From Punica granatum (Eukaryota > Streptophyta > Magnoliopsida > Myrtales > Lythraceae), in NCBI RefSeq assembly GCF_007655135.1, contig NC_045127.1:12843001-12907000 (forward strand): a stretch of 64,000 nucleotides of DNA, in the 5' to 3' direction. Shown here one piece after another: positions 47,546 to 59,950 of the stretch. Below the pieces are notes generated by a model that worked only from the letters and a program-made list of their open reading frames with translations, searched no databases and was not told the DNA's origin. Both the position numbers and the translations under genes were made by a program. Every line of letters begins with the position of its first letter. Position 1 is the stretch's first letter.

Positions 47546-49451
47546 TTGGAGAATGAGGATTCCGATTTCCCAACTGGCTGAGGAGAAAATGGAATTGATC
47601 ATGCCCAAGTGCCTTAGTAAATATGTCGGCCAATTGAAAACGCGTGGACACATGGGATGTTTCGACAACTCCAGAGCGTAGATGTTGCTTGATGAAATGG
47701 CAATCTATTTCAATGTGTTTGGTGTGCTCATGGAAAACTGGATTGGAGGCAATGTGGAGGGCCGCTTGATTATCGTAGAACAAGCGCATGGGACTGGCAT
47801 GAGAAACACCAAGAGATCTTAGGAGGGAACGGAGCCATAAAAGTTCACTGACAATTGCCGCCATGTCTCGGTATTCGGCTTCAGCTGAGGATTTGGAGAC
47901 CGTCGTTTGCTTCTTAGTCTTCCAAGAGATGGGACTGCCGCCTAAAGTGATGAAATATCCGATTAAGGACCGCCTAGTCATAGGGCAACTAGCCTAATCT
48001 GCATTGCGATAAGCCGTCAAGGACAGAGAGGTCGGTCGAAGAAATATCCCTTGTCGTGGAGATTGCTTGAGATAGCGGAGTACTCATATGGAAGCGTCCC
48101 AGTGGTCTCGACGAGGATCCTGTAGGAATTGTGATAAAATGTGAACAGAATAAGCGAGTTTAGGCCTGGTGATTGTGAGATATAGTAGACGACCGATAAG
48201 ACAACGATACAGCCCCGGATCGGGAATGGGATCGCCACTGTCTTGAGATAACCGATGTTGTTGTTCCATAGGAAAGTAAGTTGGCCGAGAACCCAGCATA
48301 CCAGCTTCAGTAAGAATATCCAGAGTATACTTCCGTTGATTGAGAAAAAGGCCAGAATCGCTTCGAATAATCTCTATCCCAAGATAGTATGATAATTGGC
48401 CAAGATCCTTAATACGAAAGCATTGATGAAGATAATCCTTAAATTGAGCACATGAGAGAGGGTCATTAGTCACGAGAATCATATCATCCACATATACGAG
48501 AACAACAAGAAATACACCTCCTTGAGAGAGGGTGAATAAAGAGTGGTCTGCCTCTGACTGCCGAAAACCGTAGTGGATGAGAGTTGTGACAAATTTAGAC
48601 TACCAATTGCAAGAGGCTTGGCGAAGGCCATATAAAGATTTCCGCAACCGGCAAACTTGACCAGCAGTTCCCGAACGAAAACCCGGATAAAGGGACATGT
48701 AAACTTCTTCATCCAAGTCCCCGTGGAGAAAAGCATTGTTGACATCAAGTTGATGCATTTCCCATCCCTTAGCAACAGCAACGGTCAATAAACAGCGTAT
48801 CGTGACTAGTTTGGCTACCGGAGCAAAAGTCTCATGAAAATCAACCCCTTCAATGTGGGTGAATCCTTTCACCACGAGTCGAGCTTTATAACGCTCTACA
48901 GTACCATCCACCCATCTTTTAATTTTGGAAACCCATTTACATCCAATGTGTTTCTTCCCAAGTGGAAGTGATTGTACAGCCCAAGTACCGTTATCCTCAA
49001 GAGCACGAATTTCTTCCGCCATAGCAAGACGCCATCGTGGATCTTTAGCAGCTTCGGAGTAATTCCTTGGCTCAATGTCGGAATCAATGGCGGCAAGAAA
49101 CGACAATTGTGTCGCATCGATATCCGAATAAGTAAGATAGTGTTCAAGAGAATGAGACGTACCTGAAGAGTGCGATGGAGTGGGTGATTGAGTGGGGGGG
49201 AGAGTCAAAACAACGAGCAATGTGAGAGACAAAATCATTGGCCCATCTCGGTGTACGAATATTCCGTGGAGCCTTAGAACGGGCGATGTTTTCCGCTGGT
49301 AGCTCAGAAGAATTATTCGGTGCAGTAGCAGTTGTCGGGTTGAGTAGAAAATCAGCCAGATTGGAAGAAGGAAGAGGAACAGGCTCAGCAGAAGAAGAAG
49401 CAGACTGGGCCGGAACAAGCCCAGGTGATGCCGGGTCAGACGGAGCAACAA
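47541..49451 (-). pseudogene. Copia reverse transcriptase and RNase H, broken
   Basis: One frame runs through with stops at 48,600-48,602, 48,084-48,086 and 47,994-47,996. The RVT_2 domain is clear: WKWV-type block ([10 protein letters not shown]), ARLVVKGF, the ETFAPVAK motif, the [13 protein letters not shown] catalytic Asp block, and YVDD near 48,483-48,494. The RNase H part starts near 47,975 with [20 protein letters not shown], the YDNQAA catalytic region and KHIEIDCHF, then the ADIFTKAL C-terminus. The 47,994 and 48,084 stops look like TGG to TAG and CGA to TGA. A frameshift separates this frame from integrase between 49,451 and 49,594. Confidence 0.88.
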
Positions 49452-49593
49452 AGGAATCGGGCAGAGCGGATCAACAAGGCTGACTGGGCTCAGCTGAAGG
49501 CAATTGGGTCGGACGGAGCCCAGTTGCGACGGGACTAAGCTCAGCTAGACTGGAAGCCATGGTTTGGGCCGGATTCGAGCCGTATGGGCCGAA

Positions 49594-50997
49594 TTACTCC
49601 CCCTGAGTTGTTGGGCTTGAAGTATCCAAGAAACGAAGACCGGTATTAATCGAGTCCGTGGGTTTATCTTCATTGAACGGAAATTTAGTCTCATAGAAGC
49701 GCACATCCCGAGAAATAAAAACTTCACAATTCTCCAAGTCATAAACGCGCCAACCTTTCTTCCCAAACGGATATCCAATAAAAACGCACTTTCTTGAACG
49801 TGGTCCAAATTTATCCTTTAAACGAGGGCTATAATGTGCATAGCAAAGACAACCAAAAATACGGATATGCTGATAATCCGGTTTCTTATGAAAAAGTAGC
49901 TCAAATGGTGTCTTGCCTGATAAGACGCTCGAAGGTGTGAGATTAATGAGATGTGCTCCAGCAGAAATACACTCCCCCCAGAAATCAATTGGAAGAGAGG
50001 CTTGAAACATTAAAGCACGAGCTACATTAAGAATGTGACGGTGCTTGTGTTCCACTCGCCCGTTTTGTTGAGGCGTGTCTATGCATGAAGTTTGATGGAT
50101 TATCCCATTGTCGGAAAAATAATCCTGAACGACTCAACTCATGAATTCCGATCCATTGTCACTTCGCACCGTTTTCACCGTTCGGTCAAATTGATTCTTA
50201 ACCAACTTGTAGAAACTGATCAAGAAACCCTGTGCCTCTGACTTATCCCGTAGAAGGTAAACCCACACACCGCGGCTAAAATCATCCACAATTGACAAGA
50301 AATAACGAGCACCAGCGATGGAAGAAACCTTATAAGGTCCCCATATATCACAATGTACCAATTGGAATGGAAAGGAAACTTTATTTAAGCTTATTTGAAA
50401 ACTAGAGCGTGTCTGTTTTGCTCGAAAACATACGTCACAAGGTTTATTATTATCTGAACGATGCATAAAAATATAATTGTTCTCAAACTGAACCTGATAA
50501 GACGGATGTCCCAACTATTTGTGCCAAATGTCTTCAATATCTGCTTTCATTGCCCGTGCTCTCTGAAATAATGGAGACACTTGTCGTAGAAGCCAAACCC
50601 CTCTGTGAAGTTCACCCACTCCAATTGTACTCCCCAAGGTGCGGTCCTGAATCAAGCATAGTCTAGAGATGTAGTGTACACTACAATTAAGTTCTCGAAA
50701 TAATTGAGCCACAAACAATAAATTGCAATTAAAATTCGGCACGTAGAGAACATTATGAAGGACCATATTAGCTCCAAATGAGACTTTTCCAATATAAGTG
50801 ACTTTCGTTGTACCATTCAGAACATGAATAATTGGACCATCATGAATGGGAGTAATATCAAAATGATTATCAAAACTGCTAGTCATATGTCGTGAAGCTC
50901 TCGAATCAATGATCCAATCAATTTTTGAAGTAACTGACACAAAATTCTCACCACTTAGTCGATTAACCTCACCATCATCCCGTGAGACCATCGACAC
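49594..50997 (-). pseudogene. Copia protease and integrase, broken
   Basis: Continuous frame with stops at 50,515-50,517 and 50,134-50,136. The protease active site reads DSR where the family has DSG (codon 50,899-50,901), so a key glycine is lost. The integrase zinc region ends in CDVC. The catalytic core shows HCDIWGP (first Asp near 50,348), VRSDNGSEF (second Asp) and the PQQNGRVE region (Glu near 50,051). The C-terminal part has GYPFGKKGWRVYD and ISRDVRFYE. Asp-Asp-Glu residues are present but a stop falls between the second Asp and the Glu. Confidence 0.85.
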
Positions 50998-51003
50998 GAG
51001 TTG

Positions 51004-52210
51004 CTATAATTGAGCCTCGGAGAGATGGGCTAATCTGTTGAGGTCTGCAAACTGATCGCAATGGGCCTGGGCCTGGGCCGCCAGATGGCCTGCTGAACTG
51101 GATGAAATGGAATGTTGGGCTGCTTGATTGGGCCGCCACTGCCCACGAGACACTTGAGCCAGACGCGCCTGAGATGGCCCGCCCATGTGAAATTTACCAG
51201 ATTTCCCCGAATTGGAGGATCCGAAACCGAAACCTGCATTTCCTTTTTGCGCAGGAACAGAGGACGAAGAAACTCCAGTTTTTCCTCCGTATCGAGATTG
51301 GCCCGACGAAATTCCTTTCGAACTCCGTTGATTCGATTGATTGGAGTGCAGATATCCGTTAAGCTGGTAGCAGGTGGCTCGGTGATGCCCATTTCTTCCA
51401 CAAAAATCACAGAAGGGCCTTCCCTGAGGCTTCGCTTTTGTTGGAGCCGACGAAATTAGGGTTTGTGCCCCCAAATTCATTCGCGATTTTGGCCGCGAAA
51501 CCCAACGCTTCTGAGCTGGAGTCCCTGCTTTGAGTGATCAGTCGTTGTGTTTCATCGTGTGCGGCCATGGAGTAAGCCCAATTGACATTCGGGAGAGGGT
51601 CCGTACTCAGAATTTGGGACCGAATTGTAGAGAAATCGGGATTAAGCCCGATGAGAAACTTGTGAACCCTCTCCTTCTCCTTGTAGGAAGCAAACTGAGC
51701 TCCAACATCACAATTGCATGCTGGTAAGTTGAGATACAATTTCAATTCGTCCCACGGAGACTTCAATTTCGAGTAATACTCAGAAACCGATTTCTTCTCT
51801 TGTCTGAGGAAGCATATTTCGGTTTTGAGTTGATGGATTCTTGTTTCATTTCCTTGCGAGAAACGCTCCTTGAGATCGTCTCAGAGTACCTTGGCATTAT
51901 TTGCCCCAACTACAGAGCTCTGCAATTCTTCATCCAAATGATTAAAAATCCAAGAAACAAGCATTGAATTACACGTTACCCATTGTTCATGGTGAGGTTC
52001 TCCCTCTACCGGCTGCCTTACTTTCCCTTCGATAAATCCAAGCTTATTCTTAGCTTGGAGTGCAGTTTGCATTGCCTGTGACCACATATTGTAATTCCTG
52101 CCATTGAGTTTGCAGGAAATTAACTGAGTTCCGGGTCCATCGGAGGAAGAGAGGAGATACACTGGAGGTATGCTTGCTGTAAGATTACTGCTTTATGTGC
52201 CTTTCGACAT
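51004..52210 (-). pseudogene. Copia gag with zinc knuckle, broken
   Basis: The likely ATG is at 52,210-52,208, followed by a TAA after five codons. The gag body (LNGRNYNMWSQAMQTAL near 52,100, and KEKERVHKFLIGL near 51,680) is open except for a TGA at 51,881-51,883. A frameshift between 51,480 and 51,407 leads into the CCHC zinc knuckle (CDFCGRNGHHRATC, about 51,411-51,370), a Gly/Ser-rich linker, and a TAG at 51,004-51,006 before protease. Confidence 0.8.
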
Positions 52211-52330
52211 TTCGATAACTCAAGAAATTAACAACCGACTGATGACGCTCAGCTCTACACTGGCAGAATAGAAGCTTGACCTAAAAACTGGCCGGCAAAT
52301 TGAAGCCTGACTATTGCCCTCACGATCGAT

Positions 52331-52342
52331 GCTCTGATACCA
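52331..52342 (-). other. Primer-binding site of the Copia element
   Basis: Minus-strand TGGTATCAGAGC directly after the 5' LTR, the classic plant Copia site complementary to initiator tRNA-Met. Confidence 0.88.
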
Positions 52343-52513
52343 TGTAAAGAAAAGTGATTGGGCTGAAAAGCTTACGTTTTTTATTCAATCCATCGGTATG
52401 TATACAACTCAGTCCTGATCAAGAAGAGGAAAATAAAATCTATGACTAAAATAGGCTATCCCAAATATGGTATACATGGATATGTACATAAATAAGAAAA
52501 TCTTTCCATAATA
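52343..52513 (-). mobile_element. 5' LTR of the Copia element (171 bp)
   Basis: Partner of 47,363-47,533, with about 95% identity by direct count. Confidence 0.85.
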
Positions 52514-53843
52514 CTCTCTCTCTCGCTCCCTCCCATTTGTCTTTCCCCAGCCAGAACGAACAAAGAAGAAAAAGAAAGAGATAAATGAAATGAATGAGAT
52601 GACAGTGGAAAGGATTGCTCAGGGGAAGAATTTTGGGGGTCACGTGGAGCCTATGCCACCATTTCTTTCTTTCTTTCTTTTTAATTTCAGCAACAAAAAA
52701 GTGCATTTTATATAATATATGTATATATGAGCATATGTAAGTATATGTGTATGTATGCGTGTTTGAAAAAATATACCGGGTCTCGCGTATCTATGGAAAC
52801 CAAGACAGCAAAATGACTTTTTCCACCTAAAAATAAATTCAATCAAGACATGCCTAAATATCTATATAGTTCTTAACAGTTCGGTTTGATTTGATTATAG
52901 CTTTTGGAGTTTTTCTTTTGGGCGCGCAGACGGGCGAATAATAATCTTGACTAAATTTGGTTTTCCAAGCCGGGTCCCAACTGAATCTGCAAGTTTTCCG
53001 AAATATACATACGTTGTTGCGAATCACACTAACAAGACAACAAATCAAATCAAACCCGGCTCGACTGCATTAGTCACGGCCCAATTGGGCTTTGAATACC
53101 AAGCTTCACCCCAGAAAAGAGAGAAAGAGAAGATTGCGCACGTGATATACACAGGTAGAACCAACAATAATTTTTTGGGTGAGGGATGAAAATGTTATAT
53201 AACATTAGTATTTCTCAAATAAATAAATGAGACGAAAAAAATCAAGATTTGTTGTATTTTCAATAACAATGGAAGTCCGAGAATCTAGTATAATAAAATT
53301 AAAATCAAAGCTAATAAAGAGGTACGAATAGTTCCACTAAGTATCAGACCTGTAATATTTTGATTCCAGACTCAAAATGAAATCACAAATTCTTTCCTTC
53401 TTAATTGAATATAATTGAGTAGACGCATTTATAAACTCTTTTTGGACTGGTGAGAAAATCGACGGGGCAAAATCCAGCAATAGAAGTTTTAGGGAGGCAT
53501 GTGTATGTTTTATATCCATGTATTGGAGAAAATGTTTAACTTCAACTTTTTATGCACCTATTAATTAATAAATTTTCCAAATTTCATGGGGCGCGATCCC
53601 CATTAAGCATAGTTTGGCTCCATCACTGATGTACGTGCTTTGGAACAGCCATGTGCCATACGTACGTCCACGGATAAAATTAGTTAGGCTCAGCCTGATT
53701 TTGTGGTTGAGTACAAAAGAAACCCCATTCCTCACATGTAAACTCTCTCGCACTCGCACTTTTCAGTTACAGAAAGAATATATATCCATTATTTCAATTA
53801 TAGAAAATCTCATACCGGATAATTAAACAATTCTCGGTTAAAT
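52514..53843. repeat. Right flank of the Copia insertion and unit 3 spacer
   Basis: 52,514-52,770 is purine/pyrimidine-rich unclassified DNA. From about 52,775 it is collinear with unit 1 (38,850 onward) and unit 4 spacer (58,790 onward), including GGCAAAATGGC-type and GGCGCGCAGACG landmarks. No gene seen. Confidence 0.45.
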
Positions 53844-53924
53844 ATGACATTTTCAGCGATCGCCACAATTGGAGGGCTAGCCACGGCCTCAATCCAAGAT
53901 ATCTTCCTTCTTCTCCAGTCGAAC
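53844..53924 (+). other. Orphan first-exon-like segment, unit 3 spacer
   Basis: An ATG (53,844) opens MTFSAIATIGG. The homologous ATG at 59,895 in the next unit is followed by TCAATCCAAG|GTATCTTCC, a donor-like junction that is damaged here (AAGATATC). A TATAAACTCTCTCG-like box lies ~110 nt upstream in the unit 4 copy. No downstream exon was recognised, so it may be the remnant of a lost gene. Confidence 0.25.
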
Positions 53925-54797
53925 CCATCATTGTTCGTCGGGGTCTTCGAATTTATAGGTCTCAATTTAAGACACACTCAAATATATACACACATGGCCA
54001 TGTTTGGTAGGTGGAATGGAATAGAACGGGACAAGTTTAATTAGATGAAGTGGGACGGTACTCGGAGAAAAATTATCGATATTTTGGCTGTTTGATACAG
54101 AAAACATGACGGATATTATTAAAACATTACACACATATTTAACATAATAATGTAAAAATAAATCTATTTTATTTTGTTGTTAAAATTTATTTGATGATAT
54201 GACTTAACTTTTCTAATCAGGAAGTGTTCAATTTATTAAATTGAAGAGAAATGATCATCACAATGGAATGAGCAGTGCAATTTTTACGAGTGCAATCAAA
54301 TAATACTTACGAGGTGAAAATTTGAAATATCCATCTCAATTCATTTCTGTATACAAAACGTAAACATATATATTTATCTCCGCAGTTAAAATTCATCGTC
54401 TCTAGTTTTCCCCAAATAAGCTCATGCATACAACATCCTATATAAATTTCCTTTTTCTTTTAATTATTTTTAGGTGGTCGATGAAATTTGTCCATCGTAA
54501 TCATCGAAGAAAATGACAGAGAAGTCATGCATATGTTTACTTTAAAATTTATAAATGAATTATGTTAATGATGGTAATAAATTTATAAATTACCAATAAA
54601 TCGGAGACCATGAAAAGATCATCGAGACTTGAATGACACGAGTCAACGGGCGGTTCATAGCTGCCCCAATACTCCGAGCGACGACATTGTGACCCACCCA
54701 CTATCACCAAGGTCGGGAACATTGAGTGATTGTCAATAGCACGATACAGTAGCCGGCTATCCAGTTGTCCAATGTATCGTCATCTCAGGCAGGGAGA
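53925..54797. other. Spacer before MATH copy 3, with a possible MITE
   Basis: Starts near 53,994 with GGCCATGTTTGGTAGGTGG, a TIR-like sequence also present at 60,045 in unit 4. Unit 4 lacks the following ~850 bp. No supportable gene. Confidence 0.3.
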
Positions 54798-55069
54798 TGG
54801 TCAAGAGTCCAGCACGTGTGGAAAGAGCTCAGGAAGGCCACATCTTAACCAGTCTGAAGGAACCAAATTGACTCAATAGCCCATGCTTTTATGGTTTGAC
54901 GTCTGGTACGGTTTTCATACTTATGCCTTGGGGCCGGGATATTAGAAGACAGACTATGGAGGCTATTCTTGTGAGAAGGGAAGCTCTCTTAAGCAAAGCA
55001 TAACATATTGGGTGAAGACACTCAACATGGGGATTACTTAGGAGTTGGTTTTTTGGCTTATTTTCTCCT

Positions 55070-55078
55070 TATAAATAG
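55070..55078 (+). promoter_or_regulatory. TATA box, MATH copy 3
   Basis: TATAAATAG, collinear with the intact units. Confidence 0.55.
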
Positions 55079-55131
55079 AAACAATCCATGGGTCCTCACA
55101 AAATCCATAACTTGTATCTGATCTTCCGGCA

Positions 55132-56864
55132 ATGGCAACCCTTCAGGCATTCGATGAACAAGAAGGTATCTTTTCCTCCTCTTCTGAGTTAGTGGAGCAG
55201 TCAAAGCATTTAAAAATCACGAGCTTCACGACCATCACGGGAAAATTTCAAGCTGGCTGGGATTATGATCCCTCCTCTCCCCATAAACGGTAAATCCAGC
55301 ACGAATCATTCGCTGTGGTCACCACCAAGGTGAGAGAAGCCACCACCTGCATGAGAGGAGGGATTGATAGTTCTGGTCCATATGATGATTTTTATAAATA
55401 CTTGGTTGTGTTCGAACGTATTGCTTCAATAACCATAACCAATTAACGCCGTCAGTGCTGCAAGGATACCATAGGAATCCGTTATCATTAGTAGTCCGAT
55501 TATGGAATTTCCCCTTTTCATCCAGGCAACCGTCAAAGTCTTAGGGTAAACAAATTAACAGCGTTGTTAATATGTCCATCATTTGCAGGAACCGAAAGGC
55601 TCATATCAAATGCACCACCGGCCCACTACCTTGTCAAAATACAGTCATTTTCACTGCTAACAAAGAACGGCGTTGACAAGTACGAATCAGGCATCTTCCA
55701 CGCAGGAGGATACAAGGGGTATTTCCACATCAGCCGTACAAATTGTCGGATTACTTTCAATCTCCTAAAGTTGTGTTGTATTAACTTTTTCCTCCCCCCC
55801 AAAGGAAATTGATACTGCATCCAAATGGAAACAAGACCAATCGGTCTACCTGTCTATGGCTGAAACAAGTTCGCTCCCTTCCAGTTGGGAGGTCTATGCT
55901 GTCATTCGATTATTCTTGCTCGATCAGAACAAAGACAATTACCTCATAGTTCAAGGCACAAACTCGTCTTGAGATGGACAGTTTTTCTTTCCCCCCTTTA
56001 TTCATTGTTTTGTGATTGGTTGTTCCATATCGGCTAATTGACTACCAGATGCAATGGGAAAGGACAGACGGTTTCACCGTATGAAGCTGGAAAGCGGATT
56101 CGATCAGCTCATCCCTCTGAAGACATTCACCGACTCCCTAAACGGGTATCTTGTGGATGATACTTGCGTTCTGGGAGCAGAAGTATTCGTTTCCAAGGAA
56201 AGGAGCACGGGAAAAGGAGAGAGTTTAGTGATGATAAAGGACGCACTCAGTAACAAGCATCGATGGAAGATCGACAACTTCTCGAATTTGGACAAAGAAT
56301 ATTACGACTCGAGTATATTCCCAGCTGGAAACTACAAATGGTATCATTCCAAACTTCTTTCTTACAGTTTTGGGAGTTTCTTTTGTCAAGGGCAACCTCA
56401 AACTAAAACAATTCAATGTTCTTCATATCTCAGGAACATAAGGTTCTTTCCCAATGGAAATGGCAGCGGGCTTCGTAGCTACATTTCTCTTTATTTGGAC
56501 TTAGCCGAGACCGTGTCCCTCCCTCCAGGTACAAAAGTATTTGCGGAGTTCTCCTTACGAATCCTTAATCAAGCGGGGGGGAAGTGATTTCATTAGTAAA
56601 GGTAATCAAGTGTCCCTGAATCTACTGATATCTGCAGAAAAATTCGAGTTCTTGATACGGGTCTGCTGGAACATTTCTGTCTTCTTAATTTCCTATTTTT
56701 TTCTGCTTCTTCCAGCTAATTACTGGTTCAGTGCCTCCAGTCGGGAAACGGGATGGGCAAGATTCGTGTCACTCTGGAGTTTCAAGCGCCACGGGTTAGT
56801 CAAGGACTCCTGCTTGGTGGAAGCAGAGGTTCCTGTTCTGGGGATGGTAAATCATTTTACCTGA
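55132..56864 (+). pseudogene. MATH-domain gene, unit 3, frameshifted
   Basis: Exon equivalents: 55,132-55,165; 55,589-55,718; 55,805-55,955; 56,049-56,340; 56,434-56,601; 56,716-56,864. Exon 3 is 151 nt instead of 170. The missing 19 nt lie between repeated AAGACCA-type sequence and shift the frame into a TAG before the exon ends. The MATH 1 Trp of the KW pair is replaced by Gly, and the intron 3 donor is GC instead of GT. Exon 5 has one extra G in a G run (near 56,575-56,581), giving a TGA shortly after. Exon 4 remains open. The promoter block is intact, so it may still be transcribed. Confidence 0.75.
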
Positions 56865-57115
56865 TTCAATCGAGTTCACGACAGCCAGCATAATTGCAAT
56901 GTTCTCGTAATAGTTCGTGAATTCTGATTTCATATACCACATGTAAATTAATGTGAATCCACCTTGAAAATAGATAAAAGATTACGAAAGATAAGTTCCG
57001 CCGAATATTTGTTACGTACTTTCAGAGAGGTTTCAGTTAATAGACGGATTGCGTTACTCATTAATAATCCATGTAGAGATATACCCGTCATGGTACGTCC
57101 TTCAATGACTCATAC

Positions 57116-57647
57116 TGATGCGGCAGACGACCTGGCAAGTCGGTACTTAGAGAAAAATAGGTTTTGACGACCCTATCTCGAAGAAAACGGCCTCCAGAGC
57201 AAAACTCACAGCCTTAGGCTGAGAAAAGACGAGATTTTGGCCGAATTCGGTCGTTTAGGGCCTCAAACGGGCATTTTTATGTTATTTAGGCATTTATTTT
57301 TCTATTTTAGGAAATAATTTATCTTTAAGAATATTTTTAGAAAATAGTTTATCTTTAAGAATATTTTTAGGAAATAGTTTATCTTTAAAAATATTTTTAT
57401 TTCTTTCGATATATTCTCGTTTTCTCTATTTAAACTATGTAAGCCCTAGGGCTAAGGGGAGTAGAGAGTCGTCTTTTGATTATCAATAAAATTCAGAGCT
57501 TTCGTGCTTTGTCCAATCTCGGATCGATTCGAGTTTGATGCATATTTTCTGGTATTCGTAGAATCAACAGGTATAGAAGGTCGTAGTTCCGATATTCGTG
57601 CGCGAATCAACGGGTCTGTGACGGTTACTCGCTTGTACGCTGCATCA
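57116..57647. mobile_element. 532-bp solo LTR
   Basis: Begins TGATGCGGCAG and ends CGCTGCATCA, flanked by a perfect 5-bp duplication CATAC (57,111-57,115 and 57,648-57,652). Units 1 and 4 have the empty site. Inside are three ~30-bp tandem copies (TTTATCTTTAAGAATATTTT) near 57,307-57,400, a TATTTAAA box at about 57,427 and AATAAA at 57,485, as in a plus-oriented LTR. No internal region or second LTR is present; the family is unknown. Confidence 0.88.
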
Positions 57648-57789
57648 CATACATAATTAGCTTAATCCATTCAACTCGTCACAGACAAAAGGAAACTCGG
57701 AAAATGTCTGCAAACGATTAACTTTTGTAATTCTATAAACTAAAGTTTGATGGTTCTCGTCACAAACAAAACGAAACTCGGAAAATATC

Positions 57790-59894
57790 CGCGCACGATT
57801 AACTATGATACCATGTGAGATTTTGAGGTGGCCACATCCGTCTAATCTGAAAGGTTAATATTTTAAATTAGACGATTATATTCATTTCAAAATTTCACAG
57901 ATAGCCTTGAACTCGTCTTCGTTCAAGCTTTGCTTCAATTTTCATGAGTATTTTCGAGCCGTCTGGATGTGTTACCCACAATATGGAGTTCCATTGATAG
58001 TTAACGATTGGACCGAAAAGGCATCGATCAAGCTCTTCTCGATGTTCTAATTAATCAAGTAGGGAGAAACATGATTCGATAAGTTGAATGTGAGACCAAT
58101 ATCTCTCGTAACTACCCAAAAACACGGCCTCCTGTGTCAGGTATGAAGGTTTCACATTCAATTTATCGGACTGCGCCTCCTACCTCTCCTTTGAAGATAA
58201 TGCACCATTTCAATTGGATCAACCCAGTGAAGATGCACCGTCAACCAAGTATTGCCTGCCCCGCAGGGGAAGCTAGATCGCCCTCTAACGGAAACACCGT
58301 TTCACCAGCAAAGCATCCCGATTCAATTCGGGTACAGATATTGTAATAATGAACATTTACCAGGTGAAACTACAAATAAGAGCAATTCTTTTCATGAACA
58401 ATTTATAAAGAACCACAAATGTTCTTTTCAGATATCGTAAAATTTTGAAAGGCCATTCATTAACTAACGTCCGTGCTGAAATCCTAATATTGAAAATGAA
58501 TGCTCTGTACTGGTATCACTCCGATTTCGTCTAAATCAATTTAAATGTTACTCATTGCAAAGCTGTTTCTGGATCTACCCCAAAGTGGAGCATGTGTGCC
58601 ATTAACCAATTTTCTCTAATGTCTGCTATGTATTTGGACCGAGCAAATGTACGTATAAAGGCATACTCATAAAAACAATATATATTATTCTCGTGCCATG
58701 ACAAAAGTAATAATATCGAGATTTATAGGTAGAGTTGTTAAAAGAGCTCCAAAAAGATCATAGCGATGGCACAGTTTGATACGGTCCAGCCAACATCTAT
58801 GGAACCAAGACGGCAAAATGGCCTTTTCCACCTAAAAATAAAATCAATCGAGACATACCTAAATATCTACGGAATAGTTCTGAACAGTTTGGTTTGATTT
58901 GATTATGGCTTTTGGAGTTCTTCTTTTGGGCGCGCAGACGAGCGAATAATAATCTTAGCTAAGTTTGGTTTTCCAAACCGGGTCCCAACTGAATCTACAA
59001 TTAAATCTGTAAGTTTTCCAAAATATACATACATTGTTGGGAATCACGCTAACAAGACAATAAATTAAATCAAACCCAACTCGACTGCATTAGTCGTATC
59101 TCAATTGGACTTTCGGATACTAAGCTTAAAAGAGAGAAAGAGAAGATTGCGCACATGATATATGCAGGTAGAACCAACGATAATTTTCCGAGTGGGGGAT
59201 CAATAAAGCAGTATGAAGACGTTATATAATATTAGTATTTCTTAGATAAATAAATGAGCCTAAAAAATCGAGATTTGTTATATTTTCAATAACAATGGCA
59301 GTCCGTTGGTCTAGTACAATAAAATAAAAATCTAAATAATAGCTAATAAAAGAGCATAGGTAGTTACACTGGATATCAAACATGTAATATTTTGGTTCCG
59401 GACTAAAGATGAAAGCACAAATTCTTTCCTTCTTAATTGAGTATAATTGAGTAAGCGCATTTATAAACTCTTTTTGGACTGGTGAGAAAATCGACGGGGC
59501 AAAATCAAGCGATAGAAGTTTTAGGGAGGCATGTGTATGTTTTCTATCCATTTATTGGACAAACCGTTTAACTTCAACTTTTTATGCACCTATAATTAAT
59601 AAATTTTCCAAATTTCATGGGGCGCGATCCCCATTAAGCATAGTTTGGCTCCGTCACTTATGAACGCGGTTCGGAATAGCGATGTGCCATACGTATGTCC
59701 ACGAATAAAATTAATTAGGCCCAGCCTGCTTTCTTATTGATCGACTTTGTGGTGGATTACAAAAGAAACCCCATCATCCCTCACATATAAACTCTCTCGC
59801 ACTCGCACCCTTCAGTTACAGAAAGAATATATATCCATTATTTAAAATTACAGAAAATCTCGAACCAGATAATTAAACAATTCTCGGTTAAATA
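57790..59894. repeat. Unit 3 downstream spacer with deletion of the TRIM/Helitron block
   Basis: At about 57,800 sequence matching the 81-bp repeats (CGATTAACT) joins directly to ATGATACCATGTGAG, the primer-site side of the TRIM relic. Relative to unit 1 about 2.8 kb, including the Helitron, is missing. From there it is collinear with units 1 and 2. No gene seen. Confidence 0.5.
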
Positions 59895-59950
59895 TGACAT
59901 TTTCAGCCATCGCCACAACTGGAGGGCTAGCCACGGCCTCAATCCAAGGT
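59895..59950 (+). other. Orphan first-exon-like segment, unit 4 spacer
   Basis: Counterpart of 53,844 with an apparently better donor (CCAAG|GTATCT) and upstream TATAAACTC. The short peptide (MTFSAIATTGG...) is hydrophobic. No partner exon recognised. Confidence 0.25.

Larger units (their letters stand above)
47363..52513 (-). mobile_element. Ty1/Copia LTR retrotransposon, 5.15 kb, decayed
   Basis: Order on the minus strand: LTR, PBS, gag, zinc knuckle, protease, integrase, reverse transcriptase, RNase H, PPT, LTR. Integrase before RT is the Copia order. Short LTRs and a tRNA-iMet primer site fit plant Copia lineages; I do not assign a lineage. Flanks are CTCCC and CTCTC inside a CT repeat, so the target duplication is ambiguous. 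Coding regions carry many stops and at least two frameshifts, so it is not autonomous. Confidence 0.9.
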
